In this document: piece after piece, positions 43,359-51,333 of the stretch | Layout of the letters: each line of letters begins with the position of its first letter | How positions within the stretch are numbered: position 1 is the stretch's first letter | Assembly: GCF_017896165.1 (NCBI RefSeq) | Contig: NZ_JAFCNB010000011.1 | Span: forward strand, 124,001 to 188,000 | From: Microbispora oryzae | Lineage (GTDB): Bacteria; Actinomycetota; Actinomycetes; Streptosporangiales; Streptosporangiaceae | DNA length: 64,000 nt | Direction of reading: 5' to 3' | Position numbers and translations under genes: made by a program | Notes under the pieces: generated by a model | Told to the model about the DNA's origin: nothing | Seen by the model: only the letters and a program-made list of their open reading frames with translations | Databases searched by the model: none

Positions 43359-44665
43359 TTGCCTATCAGGCTAGTGCCCATCTCGCCGGGCGGCCCCACC
43401 GCGGGCGACGGCTGGCCGGCGGTTGCGGGCAGCCGCAGGGTGACGACGGCGCCGCCGGCGGGGTCGTTGGCCAGGGTGAGATCGGCGTCGATGACCCGAG
43501 CCTGGCCGAGCGCGATGGTGAGGCCCAGGCCGTGGCCTCTCCCGCGCTCGGCGGCTCCGGTGCGGAACCGCTCCGGCCCCCGGGTCAGCAGCTCCTCCGG
43601 GAACCCCTGGCCGTGGTCGCGCACCACGACGCTCTGCCCTGCCACGGCGACCTCGACGGGAGGCAGACCGTGCCGGTGGGCGTTGATGACCAGGTTGGCG
43701 ATGATCCGGTCGAGCCGGCGCGGGTCCGTCTCCGCGACCGGCGCGCCGATCACTGTGACGTCCGCCCGCAGCCCCGTCCGCCGTACGGACTCTTCGACGA
43801 TCCGACCCACCGGCACCGGCACGCGGTCGGCCCGTTCGGCCCCCGCGTCTAGCCGGGAGATCTCCAGCAGGTTCTCCACCAGGGTCCACAGCACCCGCAC
43901 CCGGTCGCGTACCAGGTCGGTGGCCTCGCCGTCCGGGAGCAGCTCCGCCGAGGTGATCAGGCCCATCAGCGGGGTGCGCAGCTCGTGGGCCACGTCGGCG
44001 GTGAAGCGCTGCTCGCTGAGGAGCCGCCGCTGCAGCGCGCCCGCCATCGAGTCGACCGCCGCGGAGATCTCGGCGATCTCGTCCCCGCGCCCGCCGGAGC
44101 CGCCGGTCGTGCCGATCCGGGCGTCCAGGTCGCCGCCGGCGATGCGGCGAGCCGTACGGGCGACCCGCCGCAGCCGCCGGTTGGGCAACTCGGCGGCCAG
44201 CGCGGCGAGCGGCACGACGACGGCGAGCGCGGCCAGCGCCGCCATGACGATGTGCCGGTCGAGCGCCTGAAGACTGCGCTGCTCGGGGCCCATGTCGATC
44301 CGGACGGCCAGCGTCTCGCCGTCGACGACCCGCGCCGCCCACATCCACGGCTGGCCGGGCTTCCTGTCGTCGTAGGAGGTCGAGGTCTCGCCGGGCCGGA
44401 GCGAGGCCGGCAGTGGCGCGGGGAGTCCGGCGACGTCGGCGAGGCCCTGCCTGTCGCCGGTGCGGGCGTACGCGGCCGCCGCGTCGTCGAGCGCCCGGTA
44501 GGCCCGCTGCCGGCCGACCGTGAGCGACCAGTCGTACGTCGCCCGGTGGACGAGGACTCCGACCACCGCCGTGACCGCGCACGCGGCGGCGGCGGTCAGC
44601 GCGGCGATCTTCCAGCGCAGGGACCGCGGGTTGAGCAGGTGGCGCGGCGGAGCGAGGCGGCCCAT
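43355..44665 (-). CDS. Sensor histidine kinase
   Basis: The 436-residue kinase has a first membrane helix (about 18-42), an external sensor region (to about 155), a second helix (HIVMAALAALAVVVPLAALA), HAMP (RRVARTARRIAGGDLDARI), H-box FTADVAHELRTPLMGL, and ATP-binding boxes (IIANLVINAHRH, GHGLGLTIALG). The ATG follows the response regulator stop by one base. Its own stop overlaps the methyltransferase start. The signal is unknown. Confidence 0.9.
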   Translation of the reverse strand: MGRLAPPRHLLNPRSLRWKIAALTAAAACAVTAVVGVLVHRATYDWSLTVGRQRAYRALDDAAAAYARTGDRQGLADVAGLPAPLPASLRPGETSTSYDDRKPGQPWMWAARVVDGETLAVRIDMGPEQRSLQALDRHIVMAALAALAVVVPLAALAAELPNRRLRRVARTARRIAGGDLDARIGTTGGSGGRGDEIAEISAAVDSMAGALQRRLLSEQRFTADVAHELRTPLMGLITSAELLPDGEATDLVRDRVRVLWTLVENLLEISRLDAGAERADRVPVPVGRIVEESVRRTGLRADVTVIGAPVAETDPRRLDRIIANLVINAHRHGLPPVEVAVAGQSVVVRDHGQGFPEELLTRGPERFRTGAAERGRGHGLGLTIALGQARVIDADLTLANDPAGGAVVTLRLPATAGQPSPAVGPPGEMGTSLIGK

Positions 44666-44666
44666 C

Positions 44667-45383
44667 TCAGCGCCGCAGCTTGTAGCCGAAGCCGCGGACC
44701 GTCTCGATCCGGTCGGAGCCGATCTTCTTGCGCAGGCGCTGCACGCAGAGGTCGACGACACGGCTGTCCCCGTCCCAGCCGTAGTCCCAGACGTCGCGCA
44801 GCAGCGTCTGCCGGTCGAGCACGATCCCCGGGTTGGCGGCGAACTCCAGCAGCAGCCGCAGCTCGGTGGGGGCCAGCGCGACGGGCTCGCCGCCGCGGCA
44901 CACGTCGAGGCCCCGCGGGTCGATGCTGAGGTCGCCGAAGACCAGGGCCGCGTCGTCCGGCTCGGCGGGCCGCGCGGCCGGGGGAGCGGACGGGGCGAAC
45001 GTCGCCCGGCGCAGCAGCGAGCGGATCCGCGCCACCAGCACCGCCGTGTCGACGGGCTTCACGACGTAGTCGTCCGCGCCCGCCTCCAGCCCCGAGACCA
45101 CGTCGAGCGAGTCGCCCCTGGCCGACATCATCAGGACCGGCACCATGCTCGACTCCCTGACCCTCCGGCACAGGCCGATGCCGTCGAGCGCCGGCAGCAT
45201 CAGGTCGAGCAGCAGCAGGTCGTGCCGTCCCTCCCGGAAGAGTTCCAGGCCGGTCAGGCCGTCCGCGGCCGCGGACACCTCGTAGCCGTACCGCTCCAGG
45301 GCCATCGCGACCGTCCTGCGGATCACTTCGTCGTCCTCGACCAGGAGGATCACGGCCGCCGGCTCGGAGACTGAATCGGACAT
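44667..45383 (-). CDS. OmpR-family response regulator
   Basis: The 238-residue protein has a receiver (LLVEDDEV, phospho-acceptor Asp in LLLDLMLPALDG, Lys in VKPVD) and a winged-helix domain (ALAPTELRLLLEFAANPG, VVDLCVQRLRKKIG). AGGA six bases before the ATG lies inside a short dyad (TACTT-N4-AAGTA), which could allow autoregulation. It is first in the three-gene operon with the kinase and the methyltransferase. Confidence 0.92.
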   Translation of the reverse strand: MSDSVSEPAAVILLVEDDEVIRRTVAMALERYGYEVSAAADGLTGLELFREGRHDLLLLDLMLPALDGIGLCRRVRESSMVPVLMMSARGDSLDVVSGLEAGADDYVVKPVDTAVLVARIRSLLRRATFAPSAPPAARPAEPDDAALVFGDLSIDPRGLDVCRGGEPVALAPTELRLLLEFAANPGIVLDRQTLLRDVWDYGWDGDSRVVDLCVQRLRKKIGSDRIETVRGFGYKLRR

Positions 45384-45539
45384 TACTTCCTAAAGTAGGC
45401 GGACGGCTTGTAGTGCCACTATAGGGACGGTCCCATTCTGTGGCCGTCATGTCTCCGTGGAGTCGAGGGCTTGTGTCCGCGGCCGCTCAGGCGTGCATCC
45501 GCCGCGTATCGGCGTCCGAGCCGCCGGCGGGCGAGGTGT

Positions 45540-46058
45540 TCAGGGGCCCAGGTGGAGGGGTTTCACCATGACCCGGCAGACCTCGGGACGGATCTCCCGG
45601 GAGCCGTCGGGGCGGTATTCCACCCGCGTAGTGCTCAGCAGGCCGTGCTCCCACTCCACGTAGCCCCGGCGCAGATAGAGGCCGGCGGCGTGCTCGTTGT
45701 CCAGCCCCACGCCGAGCACGGCCAGCTTGCGGCCCTCGTCCCAGATGGCGCGCTCGGCGGCGTCCAGGAGCGCGCTGCCGATCCGCCTGTTGCGCCGTCT
45801 CGGCGCCACCTCCAGGTGTGTGATCAGTCCGACGTCCGTGAGGCGGGCCCGCAGCTCGGGCTCCTCCGGGGCGCCCAGCCATACGTACACGTCGCCCACC
45901 GGGACATCCGCGTCCCAGGCCACCAGGAGCCGTCCGTGGCCCTCTCCCTGTAGCCGCAGCCGTTCCGTGAAGTACGCCGCCTGATCGAGCGCCCGGACGA
46001 GGGAAGGGACGTCCGCCTCGGCGGCTTGACGGATAACAGGGCCCCCCACAACCTCCAC
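45540..46058 (-). CDS. GNAT-family N-acetyltransferase
   Basis: The 172-residue protein has a GNAT core: GDVYVWLGAPE, THLEVAPRRRNRRIGSALLD as the acetyl-CoA loop, and NEHAAGLYLRRGYVEWE. I chose GTG 46058 because TATAGC lies seven bases upstream, as for other leaderless genes here; GTG 46049 is an alternative. The substrate is unknown. It is downstream of the glycosyltransferase-like gene by 31 bases. Confidence 0.75.
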   Translation of the reverse strand: MEVVGGPVIRQAAEADVPSLVRALDQAAYFTERLRLQGEGHGRLLVAWDADVPVGDVYVWLGAPEEPELRARLTDVGLITHLEVAPRRRNRRIGSALLDAAERAIWDEGRKLAVLGVGLDNEHAAGLYLRRGYVEWEHGLLSTTRVEYRPDGSREIRPEVCRVMVKPLHLGP

Positions 46059-46065
46059 ATTCCCG

Positions 46066-46071
46066 GCTATA
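46066..46071 (-). promoter_or_regulatory. -10 element of the GNAT gene (leaderless)
   Basis: TATAGC on the minus strand ends seven bases before GTG 46058, with no Shine-Dalgarno sequence between. Confidence 0.35.
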
Positions 46072-46089
46072 CATCCGGTAAAGCAAGGT

Positions 46090-47253
46090 TCATCGCAGGC
46101 GGTATATGACGTCGAGTGGCTTGTTGCCCTTCTTGACCAACCACTTCCCGAGGTCGTCGACGTCGCCGCCGCGTACCGTCGTCCTCTCCACATGACGGGC
46201 CCAGCCCTCCCGGTCGGCCGCCCAGGCTCGCATGTAGGCCACGCAGAGGTCGGGCCGGATCGTGCGGAGCCGGCCGAGGGCCGCCAGAAGCGAAGCCTCC
46301 ATCGCCGCCGGGCTCGGCGTGCCGCGCCGCGGCAGGCGCCGCACCCGGCCCAGCACGTCCTCGATGAAGTTCCTGCGCCGATCGAGGAAGAACGCCCAGT
46401 GGGCCAGGTCGGCCGCCTCCCGCCAGTTGCGATCCGACTCCTGGTCGAGCAGCCAGTAGACGCCCTCGGCCAGCACGTCGCCAAACTCCTGGTCGCGGGC
46501 GCGTACCGGCCGGTCGAACGGGTCGTACGGCCGCTGCCTGACCATGCCGGTCACGGCGAGGGGCCGCAGGCGCTTGTCCCCCAGCAGGTAGAACCAGTCC
46601 TCGTTGTAGACATTGGGGAAGAAGGAGCGGTTACGCGAGGTCTGGACGGCGAGGGCGCCGCCCCCGACGAAGCTCTCCTGCCATCCCCCCGCCGCCCGGT
46701 GCGCGTGGCAGACCACCGAGTTGTCCGGGTAGCCCCCGATGTGCATGCCGACGGCGTCATAGGTGTCGAGCAGCCCCGCCGCCCTGGCGACCTCCTCGTG
46801 GCCGCCGACCTCGATGTCGTCGTCCAGGAAGACGACGCGCTCCCAGGCCATGCGCCGGGCGAGCAGGAGTCCGATGTTGCGCTTCACCCCGAGGTCGGTC
46901 GGCCGGTGGAACGGCGTGTCGTGGAGCAGCCGGTCGGTCCGGAACTCCGGCATGTTCAAGGTCTGGACGGCAGGTCCGACGTCGATCGCGATGAAGTCCA
47001 CGTCGGGCGGCATGAGGGCGGCGGCCTGTTCCGCGCTGCTCCACCGCCGGCTGTGGAGCGACACGAGGGGGCATCGCAGCGCGGTCGCCAGCCGTACGGC
47101 GTGTCCCAGCCAGCGAGGATGACGGATCGTGGGCACGACAATGGCGTCGACCCGGCCCGGCGTCGCCGGTTCGAAGGCGTCGAGCAGGTCGACCAGATGC
47201 CGATGTGAGCCATGATGATGCTCGGACGCGGCCTCGTCCGTCGTCGGCTCCAT
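46090..47253 (-). CDS. Glycosyltransferase-like protein (GT-A fold, DDD motif)
   Basis: The 387-residue protein has a nucleotide-sugar-binding-like start (VDAIVVPTIRHPRWLGHAV), a conserved VKRNIGLLLARRM and the metal-binding VVFLDDDIEVGG at about 155, then FVGGGALAVQTSR and YNEDWFYLLGD, resembling GT-A glycosyltransferases. No family was assigned. I chose ATG 47253 (GGAG six bases upstream) over 47265. It follows an XRE-type gene by 18 bases, so the two are probably co-transcribed. The sugar and acceptor are unknown. Confidence 0.65.
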   Translation of the reverse strand: MEPTTDEAASEHHHGSHRHLVDLLDAFEPATPGRVDAIVVPTIRHPRWLGHAVRLATALRCPLVSLHSRRWSSAEQAAALMPPDVDFIAIDVGPAVQTLNMPEFRTDRLLHDTPFHRPTDLGVKRNIGLLLARRMAWERVVFLDDDIEVGGHEEVARAAGLLDTYDAVGMHIGGYPDNSVVCHAHRAAGGWQESFVGGGALAVQTSRNRSFFPNVYNEDWFYLLGDKRLRPLAVTGMVRQRPYDPFDRPVRARDQEFGDVLAEGVYWLLDQESDRNWREAADLAHWAFFLDRRRNFIEDVLGRVRRLPRRGTPSPAAMEASLLAALGRLRTIRPDLCVAYMRAWAADREGWARHVERTTVRGGDVDDLGKWLVKKGNKPLDVIYRLR

Positions 47254-47271
47254 TCGGCGCTCCATTCGGCG

Positions 47272-48354
47272 TCAGGGCCACTCGTGCAGCCGGACGGACT
47301 CGAGGGTCCAGTCCGGGGTGATGACGACTCCGCCGACGATCTGCACGCGGCTGAGAACGCTGTAGGAACGGGCGTCGCCGAAGCGTCTGTGCAGGTAGTC
47401 GGCATTCCGGTCGCGGAACCGTTCATCGGTCAGCGCCCGCACCGCGCCCAGGACCCCTCTGGCGTACATCCCGTTGCACATACTCAGCGTGCGTTCGACG
47501 TTGTAGGGGTTCTCTCCGCGATAGAAGAACGCGACGTCCTCGATCAGTCGCAGGCTAGCGCCGGATCCTTCGGTCACGGGGTGATGCCGCCGCGTGTCGC
47601 CGCCCTCGGTCACCTCGAAGTACACGCCGTCCTCGGCCGACCAGTGGGCCACCTGCCGCACCGGCGCCTCGATGTCGCCCAGAACGGACGCCGTGATGCG
47701 GTTCCAGTCGACCCCGCCGAGCAGGACCAGATGGGTGGTGAGATCGTCGGGCGTCAGCTGGTCGTTCGAGCGGAGCGAGACCAGGCTGGTGGGGTTCGCC
47801 GCCCGGAGGTGGCCGTGCAGCTCGAACAGCGAGTCGAGGTCGGAGTATTTGTACAGCTCGATGTAGTCGGGATCGCCCGGGTGCGCGTATGGGATCTTCT
47901 CCCTGCGTTCCGGGGGAACGACCGAGCAGATGATCGTGATGGGCTCGCCGTCGGCGAAGTGCCAGGGCCCCCGCCGGACGTCGGACGGCATGAGCCCACC
48001 GTCGGCGGCCGCGACCTCGTTCTGGGCTCGCTGCGCGGCCCTGCGCAGCCGGGTGAGCTCACTCAGCAGCGCCGCGCGCTCGTCGAGCTCCGCCGCGGTC
48101 AGGTCGGACGGCGACAGCGGGTGTCCCTCCGTGGCCGGCCGGCTGGTCGCGAAGAACGTCGCGTAGCCCTCGATCCGGTTCATCGGCGGGACCCGGGGGC
48201 TGGTCCGCGACTCCCAGGACGAGACGAGCGGGACGCTGACTCCGAGGGCGGCGGCCAGCTGTGGCTGGGTCACCCGCACGCCGGGCCACCGGTTCTCGCG
48301 TAGTTCGCGCAGCCGGCGTGCCAGCGCGGACACCTCGGGATCGTCGCCGCTCAT
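47272..48354 (-). CDS. XRE helix-turn-helix protein with unrecognised C-terminal domain
   Basis: The 360-residue protein has an XRE/Cro domain at about 5-75 (VTQPQLAAALGVSVPLVSSW), a coiled region, and a 240-residue C-terminal domain of alternating strands and helices (PITIICSVVPPERRE, THLVLLGGVDWNRITASVLG, LIEDVAFFYRG) that I do not recognise. The pattern suggests a Rossmann-like sensing or catalytic domain. It is upstream of the glycosyltransferase-like gene. Its promoter contains a perfect CTGAA-C-TTCAG palindrome, a likely operator. Confidence 0.7.
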   Translation of the reverse strand: MSGDDPEVSALARRLRELRENRWPGVRVTQPQLAAALGVSVPLVSSWESRTSPRVPPMNRIEGYATFFATSRPATEGHPLSPSDLTAAELDERAALLSELTRLRRAAQRAQNEVAAADGGLMPSDVRRGPWHFADGEPITIICSVVPPERREKIPYAHPGDPDYIELYKYSDLDSLFELHGHLRAANPTSLVSLRSNDQLTPDDLTTHLVLLGGVDWNRITASVLGDIEAPVRQVAHWSAEDGVYFEVTEGGDTRRHHPVTEGSGASLRLIEDVAFFYRGENPYNVERTLSMCNGMYARGVLGAVRALTDERFRDRNADYLHRRFGDARSYSVLSRVQIVGGVVITPDWTLESVRLHEWP

Positions 48355-48373
48355 GATCGCCCCATCACTTCAC

Positions 48374-48384
48374 CTGAACTTCAG
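48374..48384. promoter_or_regulatory. CTGAACTTCAG palindrome in the XRE promoter
   Basis: A perfect 11-base palindrome lies 20 bases upstream of the XRE gene start. The same CTGAA half-site recurs in the inverted repeat at 48558-48584, so both may be bound by the XRE protein. Confidence 0.5.
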
Positions 48385-48557
48385 TATGCAGCGTAAAGCA
48401 TTGTCCCGACCGTTCGCGGTGACGGACCCGCAGCTAAGGGATAACAGAACGGCTCGCCAGGACGGGGAGCGCGACGACTGGAAGTGTAGCCACATCTCTG
48501 TAGCCCTCGCGTCTGGATTGACCGTGTTCAGGCAGGGCATCAAAGGTACAGCCAGAG

Positions 48558-48584
48558 TTCAGTTAAGACGACGTATTAACTGAA
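48558..48584. promoter_or_regulatory. TTCAGTTAA / TTAACTGAA inverted repeat upstream of the small membrane protein gene
   Basis: Two perfect nine-base arms (48558-48566 and 48576-48584) flank a nine-base spacer, 65 bases before the divergent small gene. The AT-rich setting and the shared CTGAA half-sites suggest a second operator. No gene is seen between 48355 and 48648. Confidence 0.5.
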
Positions 48585-48648
48585 ATTAAGTGAAGAGGGG
48601 AGGTCGACGGAAGGCTTCGATCGAGCGCATCTCCGGCAGGAAGACTGA

Positions 48649-48873
48649 ATGATCACACTCATCCCCCACCTCATGGTCGAAACGCCGGTTCCCGAGGACG
48701 GCGGACACCTCACGATCCTCATCCTCGCCACCATGATCACGATGGTGCTGGCCGCGATCCGCCGCCTCGGCCGGCGGGCGCACATCGTCGTGGTCGTCAG
48801 CGGCACGAGCATCCTGCTCGTCGTCCTCGCCATCCTGGTGATGGCCTACCTGACCGCTCTCGCGATCATCTGA
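48649..48873 (+). CDS. Small two-helix membrane protein
   Basis: The 74-residue product has two membrane helices (LTILILATMITMVLAAI and IVVVVSGTSILLVVLAILVM) separated by a basic loop (RRLGRRAH). Codon third positions are strongly G/C biased and AGGAAG precedes the ATG, so it is a genuine gene. It is divergent from the XRE-glycosyltransferase pair and shares its regulatory region. No family is recognised. Confidence 0.7.
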   Translation: MITLIPHLMVETPVPEDGGHLTILILATMITMVLAAIRRLGRRAHIVVVVSGTSILLVVLAILVMAYLTALAII

Positions 48874-48980
48874 GCGGCCCCCTGGCGCCCAGCGCCGCGC
48901 GCCACGGCCGCACCCAGCGCGCCCTCCCGGGCCTCTGTTCTCATCCCCGCCGTATGCGTCCCCGCTGCCGTACGCAGAAC

Positions 48981-49007
48981 GGGGCGCCACCGGAACGGCG
49001 GCGCCCC
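48981..49007. terminator. Bidirectional terminator-like hairpin
   Basis: GGGGCGCC pairs with GGCGCCCC across 11 bases between the small membrane protein gene and the convergent secreted SRPBCC gene. Confidence 0.6.
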
Positions 49008-49020
49008 CTGTCCGTGAATG

Positions 49021-49665
49021 TCAGAGCTCGCCGCTCTCGATGGCCTGCTTGACGGCCGTCTGCGTCTGCTGGTGCGAGGCGACGCCGTTCTGGACGACGA
49101 AGTCGATCAGCGTGGCGTCCGCGTCGAAGGTGAGGCGTTCGGTCACGACGGTCTTGTTGCCGGGTACCCGGTTAAACGTGATCTTCTGGTGGGTCACGAC
49201 GTTGGGGTCGGACCAGGTGTCGGTCTCGTAGTAGTAGTCCGAGCTGTGGATCCGCTGCTGGGCGAACGTCTTGGCCGTGACGATCACACCCTGGTAGGGG
49301 ATGTCCTCGATCGCGGTGAAGTTGATGAAGCGGGTGTCACCCGAGCACCAGTCCTTGTGGGTGATGACGCGCTTGAGGAACGCGGCCCGCCCGATGTGGT
49401 TGTTGATGTTCGAGTACGCCGTGAAGACGTGATTGATCGGGGCGTCGATCTGGATCGAGATGCTGGTGGTCACCCGGCTGCGTCCGGAGTCCGGCGCGGG
49501 CGGGGTGGTGTCGTAGAACTTGTACGTGTCCCAGGCGTTCTGCCACTGGGCGGCGATTTCGGCGTCGGTCTCTGTCGTGTCGGCGCCGGCCGGGCTCGAC
49601 GCGCCGGCCACGATGAAGGCGGCGACGGTGAACTGGAGGGCGAGGATTCGGAGAAGCTTCTTCAC
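49021..49665 (-). CDS. Secreted SRPBCC-fold protein
   Basis: The 214-residue precursor starts at GTG 49665 (GAGG six bases upstream) with a signal peptide (KKLLRILALQFTVAAF, cleavage near GADTT). The mature part looks like a START/SRPBCC ligand-binding fold (ISIQIDAPINHVFTAYSN, HKDWCSGDTRFINF, GNKTVVTERLTFDAD). Secreted members of this fold are unusual. A hydrophobic ligand may be bound outside the cell. Function unknown. Confidence 0.7.
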   Translation of the reverse strand: MKKLLRILALQFTVAAFIVAGASSPAGADTTETDAEIAAQWQNAWDTYKFYDTTPPAPDSGRSRVTTSISIQIDAPINHVFTAYSNINNHIGRAAFLKRVITHKDWCSGDTRFINFTAIEDIPYQGVIVTAKTFAQQRIHSSDYYYETDTWSDPNVVTHQKITFNRVPGNKTVVTERLTFDADATLIDFVVQNGVASHQQTQTAVKQAIESGEL

Positions 49666-49782
49666 GTTTACCTCGGGGGGAGTTGTAGGTGCAGAAGCTC
49701 TTCTATCGCATGTGATCGTTCTTGAGAACCAGTGGGGCCAGAACACGTGAGCCTGGCTCATATGGTTCCGCCCGCCGCCGGG

Positions 49783-51069
49783 TCAGGCCGGTGCGTCGTG
49801 CAGCGTGGGGTCGCTCCGCCGCAGGCGCCCGGCCACCGCGTCGTACCTCCGGAAGGAGGTGATGGCGAAACCGGTGATCAGGACGAGCACGGCGCACGCC
49901 AGGCCCCCACCCGCCCAGGCGGGGACCAGCCCGAACGCGGTCGCCGTGGCGCCGGCCCGGAGATCGCCGAGCCGGGGGCCGCCGGCCACGACGACCATGA
50001 ACACTCCCTGCATGCGCCCGCGCATCTCGTCGGGCGCGTAGGTCTGCAGGATCGTCTGCCGCCACACGGCCGACGCCAGGTCGGTCGCGCCGCCGACGGC
50101 CAGCAGCACGACGACCAGCCAGAGCGGCCGGGCGAACGCCGCGGCGGCGACCGTGAGGCCCCACAGCGCGATGACGAGGGTGAGCGCCACGCCCTGGCGG
50201 CGCACCCGGCCGATCCATCCCGACGACAGACCGGCCATGACCGACCCGATCGCGATGCTCGCCGACAGCCAGCCGAAGGCCACCGGGGAACCGCCGAACC
50301 GCTCCGCCGTGAGCTCGGGGAACAGGGCGCGCGGCATCGCGAACGCCATCGCGATGATGTCGACGACGAACGACATCATCACGATCGGCTGGGTCGCGAT
50401 GTAGGCGAGCCCGTCGGCGACCGAACGCAGGCCGGGACGGGAGGTCTCCCCGAGCGGGGCCAGCCCAGGCAGTCGTACGGCGGCGTAGAAGCCGGCGCCG
50501 AAGAGGACGGCGTCGATGAGGTACGCGAGCGCGTACCCGCCCTTGGCCAGCACGATCCCGGCCAGCAGCGGGCCGATGACGGTGCCGATGCTGCTGACGA
50601 GGAAGTTCAACGTGTTGGCCGCGGCGACCCGCTCGACGGGGACGATCCGGGGAATGATCGCGCCGCGGGTGGCCGAGGTGATGGCGAAGCCGATCGACTG
50701 CAGGGCGATCACGCCGAGCACCAGGGAGACGTTCCGCAGGCCCGACCAGGCGTGCAGCAGGAGGGCGGCGGTGGCGAGCCAGGAGATGACAGAGCCGATG
50801 AGCAGGAGCCTGCGACGGTCGACCGCGTCCGCGATCGCGCCGCCCCACAACCCGAAGACGACCAGGGGTACCAGGCTCACGGGGCCGAGCAGGCCGACCC
50901 ACAGGGACGATCCGGAGATCTCGAAGACCTGCCCGTTCACGGCCACCGCGGTGAGCTGGAAACCGACGAACGACACGCCCTGGCCGATCAGCAGCCGCCG
51001 GTAGGCGGGTACGGCCAGGGGCCGGGTGTCGAGAGCCACGCGTCTCAGGACCGACTGGACCCCCGACAT
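49783..51069 (-). CDS. MFS transporter (probable drug exporter)
   Basis: The 428-residue protein has about 12 membrane helices with MFS features (GLWGGAIADAVDRRRLLLIG between helices 2 and 3; repeated GPLLAGIVLA). It resembles the EntS/MFS_3 group of enterobactin or drug exporters. I chose ATG 51069 (GAGG five bases upstream) over GTG 51075. The promoter holds a strong palindrome at 51088-51106, which suggests control by a small repressor not encoded next to it. Confidence 0.85.
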   Translation of the reverse strand: MSGVQSVLRRVALDTRPLAVPAYRRLLIGQGVSFVGFQLTAVAVNGQVFEISGSSLWVGLLGPVSLVPLVVFGLWGGAIADAVDRRRLLLIGSVISWLATAALLLHAWSGLRNVSLVLGVIALQSIGFAITSATRGAIIPRIVPVERVAAANTLNFLVSSIGTVIGPLLAGIVLAKGGYALAYLIDAVLFGAGFYAAVRLPGLAPLGETSRPGLRSVADGLAYIATQPIVMMSFVVDIIAMAFAMPRALFPELTAERFGGSPVAFGWLSASIAIGSVMAGLSSGWIGRVRRQGVALTLVIALWGLTVAAAAFARPLWLVVVLLAVGGATDLASAVWRQTILQTYAPDEMRGRMQGVFMVVVAGGPRLGDLRAGATATAFGLVPAWAGGGLACAVLVLITGFAITSFRRYDAVAGRLRRSDPTLHDAPA

Positions 51070-51087
51070 CCTCACCTCGCCAAATTG

Positions 51088-51106
51088 GGCAAATAGTGCA
51101 TTTGCC
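51088..51106. promoter_or_regulatory. GGCAAAT-N5-ATTTGCC operator upstream of the MFS gene
   Basis: Perfect seven-base arms (51088-51094, 51100-51106) flank AGTGC, 19 bases before the MFS start. A further CCAAATTGGG lies next to it on the start side. This AT-rich dyad in a GC-rich genome is a typical ArsR/MarR/TetR-type operator. Confidence 0.5.
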
Positions 51107-51333
51107 GTACTTTACCGCCCTTGGTTGGACGGCTTTCCGTGGGATCCGGGGTTTCCGGCGGCGAATGGGGGGCATCGGGCTTCCGCCGGCGAGCGCCTGG
51201 GAACTCCGGCGACGATCGCCCGATGGGGTGGCGAGCGCCTATTCTGAGCAGCGAGGGTAGTCTCTTCTGAACGGCAAGAGCGATCTCCCCGTGCTCCGCT
51301 CTTGGGAGGGCTCGAAAGGGTGGCTGGCGTTTC

